DNA of 64,000 nucleotides from Gluconobacter kanchanaburiensis NBRC 103587 (GTDB lineage: Bacteria > Pseudomonadota > Alphaproteobacteria > Acetobacterales > Acetobacteraceae): the NCBI RefSeq assembly GCF_007988905.1, contig NZ_BJVA01000002.1, positions 186,001 to 250,000 on the forward strand, in the 5' to 3' direction. Both the position numbers and the translations under genes were made by a program. Below, in pieces: positions 27,478 to 36,665 of the stretch. Below the pieces are notes generated by a model. The model did no database searches. It saw only the letters and a program-made list of their open reading frames with translations, and was not told the DNA's origin. Numbering within the stretch: position 1 is the first letter of the stretch; each line of letters begins with the position of its first letter.

Positions 27478-29589
27478 CTACGGACGGGAGAAGAACGCCC
27501 GGACATCCTGCATCGAGACGCTCCCGTCCCGACGCAGGAGTTCGTCCTTGCCACCGACATGATGCGGCATGACCATCAGTGGCGCTCCCTCATCCATGAA
27601 GCGGATCCGCAACTCGTCCCAGCGCGGTGCCACGTATCGCCGGAACGACTGGACCAGCGCACACTGGTCGATGCACCAGTTGGTCGGATTTGCAGGATCA
27701 TAGGAGACCTGAAGATAATCGTGCAGGAAAGCCGCGATTTCCGGCAACCTCTCCGTCTCTCCAAACCATGAGATCCCGGCTCCGAACCCCCAGGGCTCTC
27801 CAAAAGTCTGCCGCCCTTCATGGTTATAGGCATAGAGACGGAAGCCATAATCGGCCGTTTTCCGCAGATCATCGAACAGAGTCAGGAAATCGTCGGGAAA
27901 ATAACCGTCACAATCAGCAGTGATGACCGGACAGGAATAACGCCGTACCACCTCTGGCATCATCAGATAGCGGATGGCCGTATAGGTCGCCGCATCGCGC
28001 CATGTCAGGCTGCCGTAAGCCAGTGTGATATCAATGCCGACATCCCATTGTGAAACAACATCAATCAACGTCCGCATAAACGCAAGCTGCTCGGGCGTCG
28101 GCGTATCGATGCCCAGACACAGGCGGATCCGGAACGCAGGGTCAGGACGGCGCGCACAAACCCGGAGAAGCGAAAGCAGCAGTTTCGGCAGAAAACGAAA
28201 ATATCCTGAGTCACAACCGAAAACGAGACAGAGTTCAGGCTCAGGACGACCAGGAACGTCACTGGCTTCCCAGTGCCAGTTTCCCATTCCCAGACGGTCC
28301 GTGACGGGACCGGGAATGCCATGTTGCGCTGCCCCGCCCAGCCATGACAGGACACCGCAGTTGTAATGGATCGGCATGAGACCGGTGCGGATCGCGAGCA
28401 TTTTTGCCGTTGCGTAATGCCGGTCGGCTGTCGGCGTCTCTTCGGCGAGCCAATACTGGTGCCCGTTGCACAGCGCGTTCCAGTAACTCTCTCCGTTAAA
28501 GCGCCTGTCCAGAAGCAGAAGCGCTTTCCTCGCGTCCATCCCCAAACGCAGGGAAGTTTCTTCAAAACGATGTCCGTAGATCTGACGGATATCGCGTGCA
28601 TCGCCCCCAGCAAGAGGCATGGGCATCAGAACACGGTCGAACATGTCATCAAAGGGCGCGAGGCCAAGACGATGCAGATGATCGGGCAGCAGAAACAGCG
28701 CGTTTTCGCCCTTCATCAAGCGGGCATGAAAATAACCTGCCAGGTCGCGGAGGTCCCGGTCAGGAAACCGCAGGGTGAGGGCAACGGACAGAAATTCGGC
28801 TGCCTGCGGATATCTGCCACATCGCATGGCCAACAAAGCGGAAAAATAGTGAAGATCCGGCCCTGGATTGTCCAACCGATCCAGTTCCAGAGCGCGCCCG
28901 GCCAGCGCAAGTTCACCACAGTCTACACAGATCAGCGCCAGATAGCGCAGCCGGGACAGGTCATGGGGAAACAGCGCGACCTTGAACGCTTCCGACTGAA
29001 GCCCGGCATACGAATCGCGGATCCGGACCTCCGGGTCTGGGTCTCCCTGCCGCACCACGCGGCGCACATCTTCTAGCAGGCTCTGAAGCGGAGAAGACGG
29101 ACAGGGTTCCAGTTTCAGGGCAGCGGTCTGCCCGTCTGACACGAGGAACGAACCGTCTGGAGCGCGGTCGACCGCAAGACGCTCCAGTTCCACGCTCCAT
29201 TCCCCAACCCGCAGCTGGAAATCCTCAATGACCGGCCGCACAAATGACGGCCTGGCACCGGAAACATGCCAGACGCAAGATGCCAGATGATGCAGATCGG
29301 GGAGACAGGCAAGCGGCAGCGCCAGAAAATGCTCCCAGCCCTGAAGATGCGACGCAGTTCCCATCTCATATCCGGGAGCAGCAGTCAGATAGGTGTTGCC
29401 TGCACGTAGCGCATGAAATGGCCGTCCAGAGGACGAATCCGTCGCCAGCACATCAAACAGCCCGTCCTCCGTATCGGGAGCGACAGATTGGACCAGCCCG
29501 GCGAGCACGTCGGACGGGGAGACCAGACGAAGCGATAGCCCTTGCCGTGCGACAATCGCACCATGCCAGCTTATGAGACAGAAAGTCAT
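27478..29589 (-). CDS. Orphan protein with C-terminal glycosyltransferase-like domain
   Basis: 703 residues, not recognised as a named family. The middle (about 205-330) has repeated helical pairs with TPR-like spacing (LRYLALICVDCGELALAGRA, then LHYFSALLAMRCGRYPQAAE). The C-terminal 270 residues begin LCLVFGCDSGYFRFLPKLLL and contain PVITADCDGYFPDDFLTLF, which looks like the DxD metal-binding strand of a GT-A glycosyltransferase. The last part (NPTNWCIDQCALVQSFRRY) resembles acceptor-side segments of GT8-like enzymes. It is cytosolic, with no signal or membrane span, and is convergent with dadA, 19 bp apart. Confidence 0.7.
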   Translation of the reverse strand: MTFCLISWHGAIVARQGLSLRLVSPSDVLAGLVQSVAPDTEDGLFDVLATDSSSGRPFHALRAGNTYLTAAPGYEMGTASHLQGWEHFLALPLACLPDLHHLASCVWHVSGARPSFVRPVIEDFQLRVGEWSVELERLAVDRAPDGSFLVSDGQTAALKLEPCPSSPLQSLLEDVRRVVRQGDPDPEVRIRDSYAGLQSEAFKVALFPHDLSRLRYLALICVDCGELALAGRALELDRLDNPGPDLHYFSALLAMRCGRYPQAAEFLSVALTLRFPDRDLRDLAGYFHARLMKGENALFLLPDHLHRLGLAPFDDMFDRVLMPMPLAGGDARDIRQIYGHRFEETSLRLGMDARKALLLLDRRFNGESYWNALCNGHQYWLAEETPTADRHYATAKMLAIRTGLMPIHYNCGVLSWLGGAAQHGIPGPVTDRLGMGNWHWEASDVPGRPEPELCLVFGCDSGYFRFLPKLLLSLLRVCARRPDPAFRIRLCLGIDTPTPEQLAFMRTLIDVVSQWDVGIDITLAYGSLTWRDAATYTAIRYLMMPEVVRRYSCPVITADCDGYFPDDFLTLFDDLRKTADYGFRLYAYNHEGRQTFGEPWGFGAGISWFGETERLPEIAAFLHDYLQVSYDPANPTNWCIDQCALVQSFRRYVAPRWDELRIRFMDEGAPLMVMPHHVGGKDELLRRDGSVSMQDVRAFFSRP

Positions 29590-29640
29590 TTTAGTAGCGT
29601 AGTGGGGGTCGAGACCATGTGCAAATGATTGTCGCGAGAC

Positions 29641-29674
29641 AAAAAAAACGGGGCCTGCGTGAGCAGACCCCGTT
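29641..29674 (-). terminator. Intrinsic terminator of the His/Lys-rich exported protein gene
   Basis: A stem AAACGGGGTCTGC / GCAGGCCCCGTTT with a four-base loop runs leftward into a T run of eight. It starts 38 bp past the gene's stop codon. Confidence 0.9.
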
Positions 29675-29711
29675 TCACTGCTCCGCAGCCTGTCAGGCCG
29701 CAGGCCGGTCC

Positions 29712-30026
29712 TCAGTTGGAAGGAGCGGCGTCAGACGTCGTCGCATCCGTCGATGCGGACGTCTTCTTGTGGTGCTTGTGCTTGTGATGGTGCTTCTTGT
29801 GATGGTGCTTCTTAGGCGTCGTGCCAGCAGCATCAGCCTCGGCTGCGGGGGCCGTTGCAGGAGCGGCTTCAGCAGCGGTCGCAGGAGCAGCGGCAGGAGC
29901 CTCAACTGCGGGAGCGGCAGGGGCCGTTGTCGCAGGAGCCGTCTGGGCAGGATCGGCGAAAGCCGGGGCAGCCGTCAGGGCCAGAGCGGAAACGGCGGCG
30001 ATCAGGGAACGGTTGAAAAGGCGCAT
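29712..30026 (-). CDS. Small exported Ala/Pro-rich protein with His/Lys tail
   Basis: 104 residues. A clear signal peptide (MRLFNRSLIAAVSALALTAA, cleavage after AFA) is followed by a low-complexity Ala/Pro/Glu/Thr stretch (about 27-68), then a dense His/Lys block (KKHHHKKHHHKHKHHKK, about 71-88) and a Ser/Thr/Ala tail. The His block could bind transition metals, or the cationic charge could bind nucleic acid or envelope polymers; neither is shown. It has its own terminator and stands alone between the orphan glycosyltransferase-like gene and bipA. Confidence 0.8.
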   Translation of the reverse strand: MRLFNRSLIAAVSALALTAAPAFADPAQTAPATTAPAAPAVEAPAAAPATAAEAAPATAPAAEADAAGTTPKKHHHKKHHHKHKHHKKTSASTDATTSDAAPSN

Positions 30027-30210
30027 CTAGAAACGAAGCTCCACAACAGAATAAACAGAGACCATCATTCAGTCCTGCTGACGTGGCCTTGAGGACGAGC
30101 ATACCATTCGCATTCTACGTGGTCGCGCATTAACTTTATGAAATTTCAGGGGCTTGCGCGCCTGTTCCTCAAATACGCCTCAATTCAGACAAACTCTATT
30201 GCAGACCAAC

Positions 30211-30247
30211 AAAAAAGGCGTGCCCCGAAACTCGGAAACACGCCTTT
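30211..30247 (-). terminator. Intrinsic terminator of bipA
   Basis: A stem AAAGGCGTG / CACGCCTTT with a loop rich in CG is followed leftward by further T residues, 30 bp after the bipA stop. Confidence 0.85.
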
Positions 30248-30276
30248 CTGTTGAAATCCGATCCCGGAGAGGCCAA

Positions 30277-32097
30277 TCAGCCTTCGCGGGACTTGGAAGC
30301 GCGCTTGCGCTCATGCGGATCCAGATAACGCTTGCGGATCCGGATGGCGGACGGCGTGACTTCGACCAGTTCATCGTCTTCGATATAAGCGATGGCCTGC
30401 TCAAGGCTCATGCGGCGCGGCGGCGTCAGAAGCAGGGCTTCGTCCTTGCCGGATGCACGCATGTTGGTCAGCTTCTTTTCACGGACCGCATTGATGTCGA
30501 GGTCGTTCTCACGGGAATGCTCGCCAAGGATCATGCCCATGTAGATCTTCTCGCCAGCATCAACGAACATCGTACCGCGATCCTGCAGGGAGAACAGCGC
30601 GTACTGCGTCGTCGTTCCGTCTTCAGCGGAGATCAGCGAGCCATTGCGACGGCCTTCGATCGAGCCGACATATGGCAGATAGCCGTGGAACAGACGGTTC
30701 ATGAGACCCGTGCCGCGCGTGTCGGTCAGGAACTCGCCGTGATAGCCGATCAGGCCGCGCGACGGGATCAGGAACGTCAGACGGACCTTTCCGCCACCGG
30801 ACGGACGCATGTCCTGCATGACGCCCTTACGGAGCGACATCTTCTCGACGACAACGCCGGAATACGGCTCGTCCACGTCGACCAGGACTTCTTCGAACGG
30901 CTCTTCGCGCTCGCCGGTCTCTTCATTTTCACGGAACAGAACGCGCGGACGGCCGATCGTCAACTCGAAGCCTTCACGACGCATCGTCTCGATCAGAACG
31001 CCGAGCTGAAGTTCGCCACGACCGGCCACTTCAAACGCTTCGCTTTCCGGGCTTTCCGTCACCTTGATGGCCACGTTGCCTTCGGTTTCCTTGAAGAGAC
31101 GGTCGCGGATCTGGCGCGATGTCACCTTCTTGCCTTCACGACCGCCGAGCGGGCCGTCGTTGATGCGGAAGGTCATGGACAGGGTCGGCGGATCGACCGG
31201 GCGGGACGGCAGCGGAGCATCAATGGACGGATCGGCGATCGTGTCGGGAATCGTCGCTTCGGACAGACCGGCCACGGCGACGATGTCACCGGCTTCGGCT
31301 TCTTCCACGGGCACGCGGTCGAGGCCACGGAACGACAGCAGCTTCGTCAGACGACCGGTTTCGACGATCGTGCCATCCGGACGCAGCACGCGCACCGGCA
31401 TGTTTACCTTCGCACGGCCCTGATCGATACGACCCGTCAGGATACGGCCCAGGAAGTTGTCGCTCTCAAGAATGGTGGAGACCATTCCGAACGGCGCATC
31501 CTTGTCCACGTTCGGCTGCGGCACGTGGCGCAGCACGAGGTCGAACAGCGGGGCGAGGTCCTTCTTCGGTCCGTCCAGCTCCAGATCGGCCCAGCCCTGA
31601 CGGCCCGAAGCATAGAGCATCGGGAAGTCGAGTTGATGCTCGTCGGCGCCGAGGGACGCGAACAGGTCGAAGATCTCTTCGTGCACTTCGTCCGGACGGG
31701 CGTCGGAACGGTCGATCTTGTTCACGACGACGATCGGACGGATGCCACGGGCCAGCGCCTTGCCAAGCACGAACTTGGTCTGCGGCAGCGCGCCTTCGGC
31801 GGCATCGACGAGGATGATCGCGCCATCCACCATGCTCAGGATACGCTCAACCTCACCACCGAAATCGGCGTGGCCCGGCGTATCGATGATGTTGATGCGG
31901 GTTTCTTTCCACACAACGGACGTGCACTTGGCGAGAATGGTGATGCCACGCTCGCGTTCGAGGTCATTGCTGTCCATCGCACGATCAGCAACATGCTGAT
32001 TGTCGCGGAAAGAGCCGGACTGCTTGAGAAGCGCGTCAACCAGCGTGGTCTTACCATGATCGACGTGCGCGATGATGGCGATATTACGGAGTTCCAT
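30277..32097 (-). CDS. typA: BipA/TypA ribosome-associated GTPase
   Basis: 606 residues. The translational-GTPase motifs are G1 [10 protein letters not shown] near the N-terminus, the G2/G3 region with [16 protein letters not shown], and G4 [15 protein letters not shown]-like domains III and V and the BipA-specific C-terminal domain ([20 protein letters not shown]) follow. It acts in ribosome assembly and stress or low-temperature growth. ATG 32097 is chosen from homology at [17 protein letters not shown]; the upstream open frame is not conserved-looking. It is divergent from queF. Confidence 0.96.
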   Translation of the reverse strand: MELRNIAIIAHVDHGKTTLVDALLKQSGSFRDNQHVADRAMDSNDLERERGITILAKCTSVVWKETRINIIDTPGHADFGGEVERILSMVDGAIILVDAAEGALPQTKFVLGKALARGIRPIVVVNKIDRSDARPDEVHEEIFDLFASLGADEHQLDFPMLYASGRQGWADLELDGPKKDLAPLFDLVLRHVPQPNVDKDAPFGMVSTILESDNFLGRILTGRIDQGRAKVNMPVRVLRPDGTIVETGRLTKLLSFRGLDRVPVEEAEAGDIVAVAGLSEATIPDTIADPSIDAPLPSRPVDPPTLSMTFRINDGPLGGREGKKVTSRQIRDRLFKETEGNVAIKVTESPESEAFEVAGRGELQLGVLIETMRREGFELTIGRPRVLFRENEETGEREEPFEEVLVDVDEPYSGVVVEKMSLRKGVMQDMRPSGGGKVRLTFLIPSRGLIGYHGEFLTDTRGTGLMNRLFHGYLPYVGSIEGRRNGSLISAEDGTTTQYALFSLQDRGTMFVDAGEKIYMGMILGEHSRENDLDINAVREKKLTNMRASGKDEALLLTPPRRMSLEQAIAYIEDDELVEVTPSAIRIRKRYLDPHERKRASKSREG

Positions 32098-32266
32098 GTG
32101 GTCTTCCAGACGGGAGGCATCGAAGAGAGGATTTGCGCCGTCTTCTGCACCGAATCCCGCCAATATGCAAACTCTGTCACCGTCTTTTCGCCCCGAAGAC
32201 GCCTTGAGCCCGCGGGAAAGCTGGGCCACATCTCACAAAACACCGCCCCTTTGAGGAATTCAGACC

Positions 32267-32755
32267 ATGTCCAACCACCAGCCCACTGGTCCCTCCGCAC
32301 CCGGTACCGACGCCCTCAGTCAGCTCGGCCGCGCCACCACGACACCGCAGAGCCCCGAAGAAGCCGTGCTCGAACGCGTCCCCTCCCCGCATCAGGGACG
32401 GCAGTATGTCGTGCGCTTCACGGCCCCAGAGTTCACCTCGCTCTGTCCCGTGACCGGACAGCCGGATTTCGCGCATATCGTCATCGACTACATCCCCGGC
32501 GAATGGATCGTAGAGAGCAAGTCCCTCAAGCTCTTCCTGACCAGCTTCCGCAATCATGGCGCGTTCCATGAAGACTGCTCCATCGCCATCGCTGAGCGTC
32601 TGGTAGCCCTGCTCGACCCGCAGTGGCTGCGCATCGGAGCCTACTGGTATCCGCGCGGTGGCATCCCGATCGACGTCTTCTGGCAGACGGGCGAGCCACC
32701 GAAGGGCGTGTGGATTCCCGCGCAGGACGTACCCGGCTATCGCGGTCGCGGCTGA
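32267..32755 (+). CDS. queF: QueF, NADPH-dependent preQ0 reductase
   Basis: 162 residues, the short (unimodular) QueF type. The catalytic Cys60 lies in [15 protein letters not shown], with Asp67 as proton donor, and the substrate-binding Glu lies in [19 protein letters not shown] follows. The enzyme reduces 7-cyano-7-deazaguanine to preQ1 in queuosine synthesis. A GAGGA ribosome-binding site is 7 bases upstream of the ATG. It is followed after 3 bp by the acetyltransferase gene, probably in one transcript. Confidence 0.95.
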   Translation: MSNHQPTGPSAPGTDALSQLGRATTTPQSPEEAVLERVPSPHQGRQYVVRFTAPEFTSLCPVTGQPDFAHIVIDYIPGEWIVESKSLKLFLTSFRNHGAFHEDCSIAIAERLVALLDPQWLRIGAYWYPRGGIPIDVFWQTGEPPKGVWIPAQDVPGYRGRG

Positions 32756-32758
32756 ACC

Positions 32759-33586
32759 GTGACCGAAGCCGCCGCCATCGCCCGCTCCAGCGGCCCTGTG
32801 ACGCAGGCGCGGCTGGTGGTGGATCTGCAACGCCTCGGCGTCCTGCCGGGGATGGCACTGCTGGTTCACACATCCCTGAGCCGGATCGGTTGGGTCTGCG
32901 GCGGGGCACGAACAGTGATCGAAAGTCTGCTTCAGGCTGTCGGCCCGGACGGCACGATCATCATGCCCGCACAGTCTTCCGAACTGAGCGACCCGTCAGG
33001 CTGGTGCGATCCTCCCGTGCCCGAAACCTGGTGGGAGACGATCCGCGCCACCATGCCGCCTTATGATCCGCATCTGACGCCGACGCGCGGCATGGGGCAG
33101 ATCGCTGAAGTTTTCCGAACGTGGTCCGGCGTGCAGCGCAGCGCCCATCCGCAGGTTTCATTTACTGCTCTAGGACCGCTGGCTGCGGATATTCTGGCGA
33201 CTCAGCCGCTGGAAGATCCGTTCGGCATCCGCTCTCCACTTGCGGCATTATCGAGCCATAATGCGCAGGTTCTGATGATAGGGACGGGCTGGGACACCTG
33301 CACGGCGTTGCATCTGGCCGAGCGCCTCGCCGAGCCTGACGGGCCAAGATTCCAGGATGGAACCTGCATCACGGCGGACGGGGAACGACGTTGGATCCGC
33401 ATCAGCCTCCCCGAGACGAAGACGGAGCGTTTCACGCCTTTTGGCGCAAGGCTTGATGGAAACGCCCTGCTCAGGCACGGGCATATCGGTTCGGCGGCCT
33501 CACGCCTGTTCCCGCTCACCCCGGCCATTCGCATGGCCGTGCAGGACTGGAGCAGGCAGGAACAGTCGCCGCAGAGCGATCAGTAA
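32759..33586 (+). CDS. AAC(3)-family aminoglycoside N-acetyltransferase homologue
   Basis: 275 residues. The antibiotic_NAT fold is seen in LLVHTSLSRIGWVCGGARTV, GPDGTIIMPAQS, TPTRGMGQIAEVFRT and RSAHPQVSFTALGP, plus the ligand-site HLAERLA segment. The family moves acetyl from acetyl-CoA to the 3-amino group of aminoglycosides, but chromosomal members often act on other amines, so resistance cannot be assumed. GTG start at 32759, 3 bp after queF. Its 3' end overlaps the convergent receptor gene by 7 bp. Confidence 0.85.
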   Translation: MTEAAAIARSSGPVTQARLVVDLQRLGVLPGMALLVHTSLSRIGWVCGGARTVIESLLQAVGPDGTIIMPAQSSELSDPSGWCDPPVPETWWETIRATMPPYDPHLTPTRGMGQIAEVFRTWSGVQRSAHPQVSFTALGPLAADILATQPLEDPFGIRSPLAALSSHNAQVLMIGTGWDTCTALHLAERLAEPDGPRFQDGTCITADGERRWIRISLPETKTERFTPFGARLDGNALLRHGHIGSAASRLFPLTPAIRMAVQDWSRQEQSPQSDQ

Positions 33587-35934
33587 GACGCGCTGATCTC
33601 GCCAAGGAACATTCGTCCGGCGGACGGCGTGGCGCGGTTGGAAAACAGACTCTGGTAATTCAGGCGGTTCGCCAGATTGTAGCCGTTCATCGACACTTTC
33701 CAGTGCTGATTGAAGCGGTGTGAAATCATGGCGCTGAAATCCAGATTCGCCGGAGCCCGCAGCGTATTGGCCGCATCCAGCCACACATGCTCGCGCCATG
33801 TCAGGCCGCCGCCGAACGTCACGTTGTAAGGCTTGCCTGCGAAGGCGTTATAGGCCGACCACAGCGTTGCCTGATTATGCGGCACATACTGCACGTTCTT
33901 TCCACGATTGGCCTTCGTGGCGGAATAGGTGGTGCTGCTGTCATACAGGGCATAAGTGGCGGACACGTTCCAGCCCGGCAGAATGATGCCACCAACGGAC
34001 AGCTCGAGCCCCTGATTACGCTGCCGGTCAGACGATCCCGTAATTTCGCCCGTTACCGGATCCGCATTCAGCGCATTGCCCTTGTCCAGCCGGAAAAGCG
34101 ACGCCGTCACGCCCAAACGGTCGTGCAGGATGCTGTACTTGGCCCCAAGTTCATAAAGCTGCGCCTTTTCCGGGCTTGCGAAGGAATTGGTGCCTGGACG
34201 GATGGGCACGGAGCCGTTGGTCACATACATGCCCATCGGCGTCGTGGAATTGGCCCATGTAAAGTAATAGGTCTGATGCGAATCCGGCGTCAGCACGAGG
34301 CTGGCATTGGGATTGAACACCCCGCTCACATCATGGAAATGCTGGTCAGGGTTTTTCACAACATCTCCACCCGTCAGGTTATAGCTCGTCTGCCAGCGGT
34401 CCCAGCGGAACCCACCCTTGAGGGACAGCCAGTTCGTGAACCAGATCTGGTCGAACAGAAACAGGCCAGTGTCGAACCCGTATCCGTTGCTGTGTGATTT
34501 CGCTCCCAGAGACCCTAGCGTGACAAGCCCGCCCGGATTCATGTCACCAGGAACCAGATCCAGATTGCCGACATGCGGGTTCGGATTGACCAGGCTGGCA
34601 TACGGCTTGGGCTTCAGATAGGTCGACTGCGACCGAACGTCATTGACGCGCTCGATATCAAAACCTGCAACGACCTGATGGCGCAGGAACCCTGTGTGGA
34701 AATCCGCAACCATTGAGCCCACGTTCTGCACCGACCAGCTCGTCTGCTGATACGGCAGGGGCGCCATATACGTCCCGGCCCCCGTCCCAGCGCCTGCACC
34801 GACCGGCCCCGAACGCGCCACGAGCGCCTTAGACGGATCGCCACTGAAATAGTTGTTCACGCAGGTCGTATCGCAGGTCGCCTTGGAGGCCGCGAACGTC
34901 CGGTAATATTCCCCGCCGCGCAGATCGTCATAGAACGTGATGTGTCTGTTCAGCTTGAAGCTGAAACGGGCCGTTTCCATATTGGCGTTCGTTGCGTTCT
35001 GGTCATTATCCGTCCCGTACCAGTTGGTGCGGCGGATGCCATATTCCGTGATGGGCTGGCCGTATTTCGCACCCGGCTTCGTCACGACCGGCACACCAAA
35101 ATCCGGAATCGAATTTTCCTGCTGGTGCATGTATTGCAGAACCAGCGTCGTTCTCTTACCGATCCCGAAAGCCAGCGACGGCGCAATGCCCCAACGATGA
35201 GAATAGAGATTGTCGCGCCCAACGATATTGTGCTCGTCGCCCATGCCCGTGATGCGGAAGGCCGTTGAGTCGTTGATCTTCTGATTGACGTCCAGCGTGC
35301 CGCGATAATAGCTACCAGAACCGCCAGAAAACTCAGCATTATAATGATTTTTCAGACCGGGCGTTTTGGTGACCATGTTGATCGCACCACCCGTCGTCCC
35401 ATTACCGAACACTTCGGAAGACGGCCCCTTGATGACCGAAACGGTCTCGAAATTAAACGCATCCCGCGAATAAACGCCGAAATCCCGCAGTCCATCTTCG
35501 TAAATGTCGTTCTGGGCCTGAAAACCGCGGATCAGGAACTGATCGCCATTCATGCCGCCCGCGCCCTCACCAATGGACGTCGTAACACCCGGAACGTTCC
35601 GCAGCGCCTCATCGAGGGACTTGACGTTCTGCTGCTGCATCAGGGCCTGCGGCACCACATTAATGTTCTGGGGCGTGTGCATCACGTCCTGCGGCATTCG
35701 CGACAAGCCAGTGGACTCATGCATGGTGTTAAAACCATGTCCCTGCACCGTCAGGTATTCAGCGTCGGCACCTTCAAGGCCCTGCGTCCTGTTCAGGGAT
35801 TTTGCCGCAGAAGGCGCTTTGGGGTCCGGTTTTTCATCCTTTTTGACGGGATCCGCCGCATAACCCTGTGAAGACATCAGCAGCGTTCCCGCGACTGACA
35901 GTGAAGTAATGTGGGTGCGCAGCGAACCGGTCAT
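33580..35934 (-). CDS. TonB-dependent siderophore receptor
   Basis: About 784 residues from ATG 35934 (AAGAGG 6 bases upstream). A signal peptide (SLSVAGTLLMSSQGYAA) is followed by the plug domain with PQNINVVPQALMQQQ, VPGVTTSIGEG, FLIRGFQAQNDIYEDGLRD and VIKGPSSEVFGNGTTGG, then a 22-strand-type barrel ending in the aromatic terminal SASY motif. The plug pattern is that of ferric-siderophore receptors. A Fur-like box in the promoter fits iron repression. No siderophore synthesis genes are nearby, so the ligand may be a xenosiderophore. Confidence 0.9.
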   Translation of the reverse strand: MTGSLRTHITSLSVAGTLLMSSQGYAADPVKKDEKPDPKAPSAAKSLNRTQGLEGADAEYLTVQGHGFNTMHESTGLSRMPQDVMHTPQNINVVPQALMQQQNVKSLDEALRNVPGVTTSIGEGAGGMNGDQFLIRGFQAQNDIYEDGLRDFGVYSRDAFNFETVSVIKGPSSEVFGNGTTGGAINMVTKTPGLKNHYNAEFSGGSGSYYRGTLDVNQKINDSTAFRITGMGDEHNIVGRDNLYSHRWGIAPSLAFGIGKRTTLVLQYMHQQENSIPDFGVPVVTKPGAKYGQPITEYGIRRTNWYGTDNDQNATNANMETARFSFKLNRHITFYDDLRGGEYYRTFAASKATCDTTCVNNYFSGDPSKALVARSGPVGAGAGTGAGTYMAPLPYQQTSWSVQNVGSMVADFHTGFLRHQVVAGFDIERVNDVRSQSTYLKPKPYASLVNPNPHVGNLDLVPGDMNPGGLVTLGSLGAKSHSNGYGFDTGLFLFDQIWFTNWLSLKGGFRWDRWQTSYNLTGGDVVKNPDQHFHDVSGVFNPNASLVLTPDSHQTYYFTWANSTTPMGMYVTNGSVPIRPGTNSFASPEKAQLYELGAKYSILHDRLGVTASLFRLDKGNALNADPVTGEITGSSDRQRNQGLELSVGGIILPGWNVSATYALYDSSTTYSATKANRGKNVQYVPHNQATLWSAYNAFAGKPYNVTFGGGLTWREHVWLDAANTLRAPANLDFSAMISHRFNQHWKVSMNGYNLANRLNYQSLFSNRATPSAGRMFLGEISASY

Positions 35935-35991
35935 TGAATGCCTCTTGGTTACGGACATGTCTCGTTATGTTGCAGAGGCCAATATTATAAA

Positions 35992-36006
35992 TAAGAATCA
36001 TTCGCA
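35992..36006 (-). promoter_or_regulatory. Fur-like box upstream of the siderophore receptor
   Basis: TAAGAATCATTCGCA reads as a 7-1-7 inverted repeat (TGCGAAT-G-ATTCTTA on the minus strand) with 5 of 7 positions matching, within an AT-rich stretch 58 bp upstream of the receptor start. The position and shape fit Fur; binding is inferred. Confidence 0.5.
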
Positions 36007-36145
36007 ACAAATTTCTGAAGGAATGGCTTTCCTTTTGTCAGAAAAACGCTTTACCGGCTCAGAAACTGTCCAAAATACATCAGGCTCCCCACCCCAGACA
36101 CAGCGGATGGAGAGCCTGTCAGATCTCTTCAGAACATTGCAGACC

Positions 36146-36622
36146 TCAAAGCGTAATGCCGAGCTGCCCCTGAAAGTACAGCAAAGGTGCGCGGTTTTCG
36201 TCGAGTTCCAGCGAAACCGGGCGCGCCATGAACAGGGCATGCGTGCCGCCCTGAAACGTCTCGACCAGTTCGCAGTGCATCTTCACCAGCGCGTCCCGGA
36301 CAAAGGCCGTGCCATCCGGTGCGCGCTCGATCACATCCGAGCCGAACTTGTCGCCTGTACGGCTGGCAAACAGCATCGCCACATCCTTGTGGTCATTGCC
36401 CAGAATGCTGAGGCCAAACGTGCCGACTTCCGCAATCGCGCGATAGGTCGCGCTGGCACGGTTAAGACAGATCAGCAGCAGCAGCGGATCGAGAGACACG
36501 GAAGTCAGGGCACTGATGGTCGCGCCCTGTTCGCCTTCGCTGCCTTTGGCGGTCACCACGGCCACACCCGTGGCGAAGTGGGACATGGCTTTGCGGAAAT
36601 CGCTATCGTTCGGAGTCGTCAT
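36146..36622 (-). CDS. Flavin reductase domain protein
   Basis: 158 residues from ATG 36622 (AAGGA 7 bases upstream). The flavin-binding split-barrel signature is seen in FRKAMSHFATGVAVVTAKG, GATISALTSVSLDPLLLLIC and FGLSILGNDHKDVAMLFASR. Such proteins reduce free FMN or FAD with NAD(P)H for partner monooxygenases (HpaC type), or reduce ferric chelates. No monooxygenase is adjacent; the siderophore receptor on the same strand makes a ferric-reductase role worth considering. Confidence 0.82.
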   Translation of the reverse strand: MTTPNDSDFRKAMSHFATGVAVVTAKGSEGEQGATISALTSVSLDPLLLLICLNRASATYRAIAEVGTFGLSILGNDHKDVAMLFASRTGDKFGSDVIERAPDGTAFVRDALVKMHCELVETFQGGTHALFMARPVSLELDENRAPLLYFQGQLGITL

Positions 36623-36665
36623 AACAACGTCCTTGCCATAATCCGACGCCGAACGCACCTCCCCT

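Noticed and set aside
30154-32571. 805-residue open frame on the plus strand opposite bipA
   Set aside because: It is antisense to a complete, well-conserved GTPase gene. High GC at third codon positions keeps opposite frames open in this genome.
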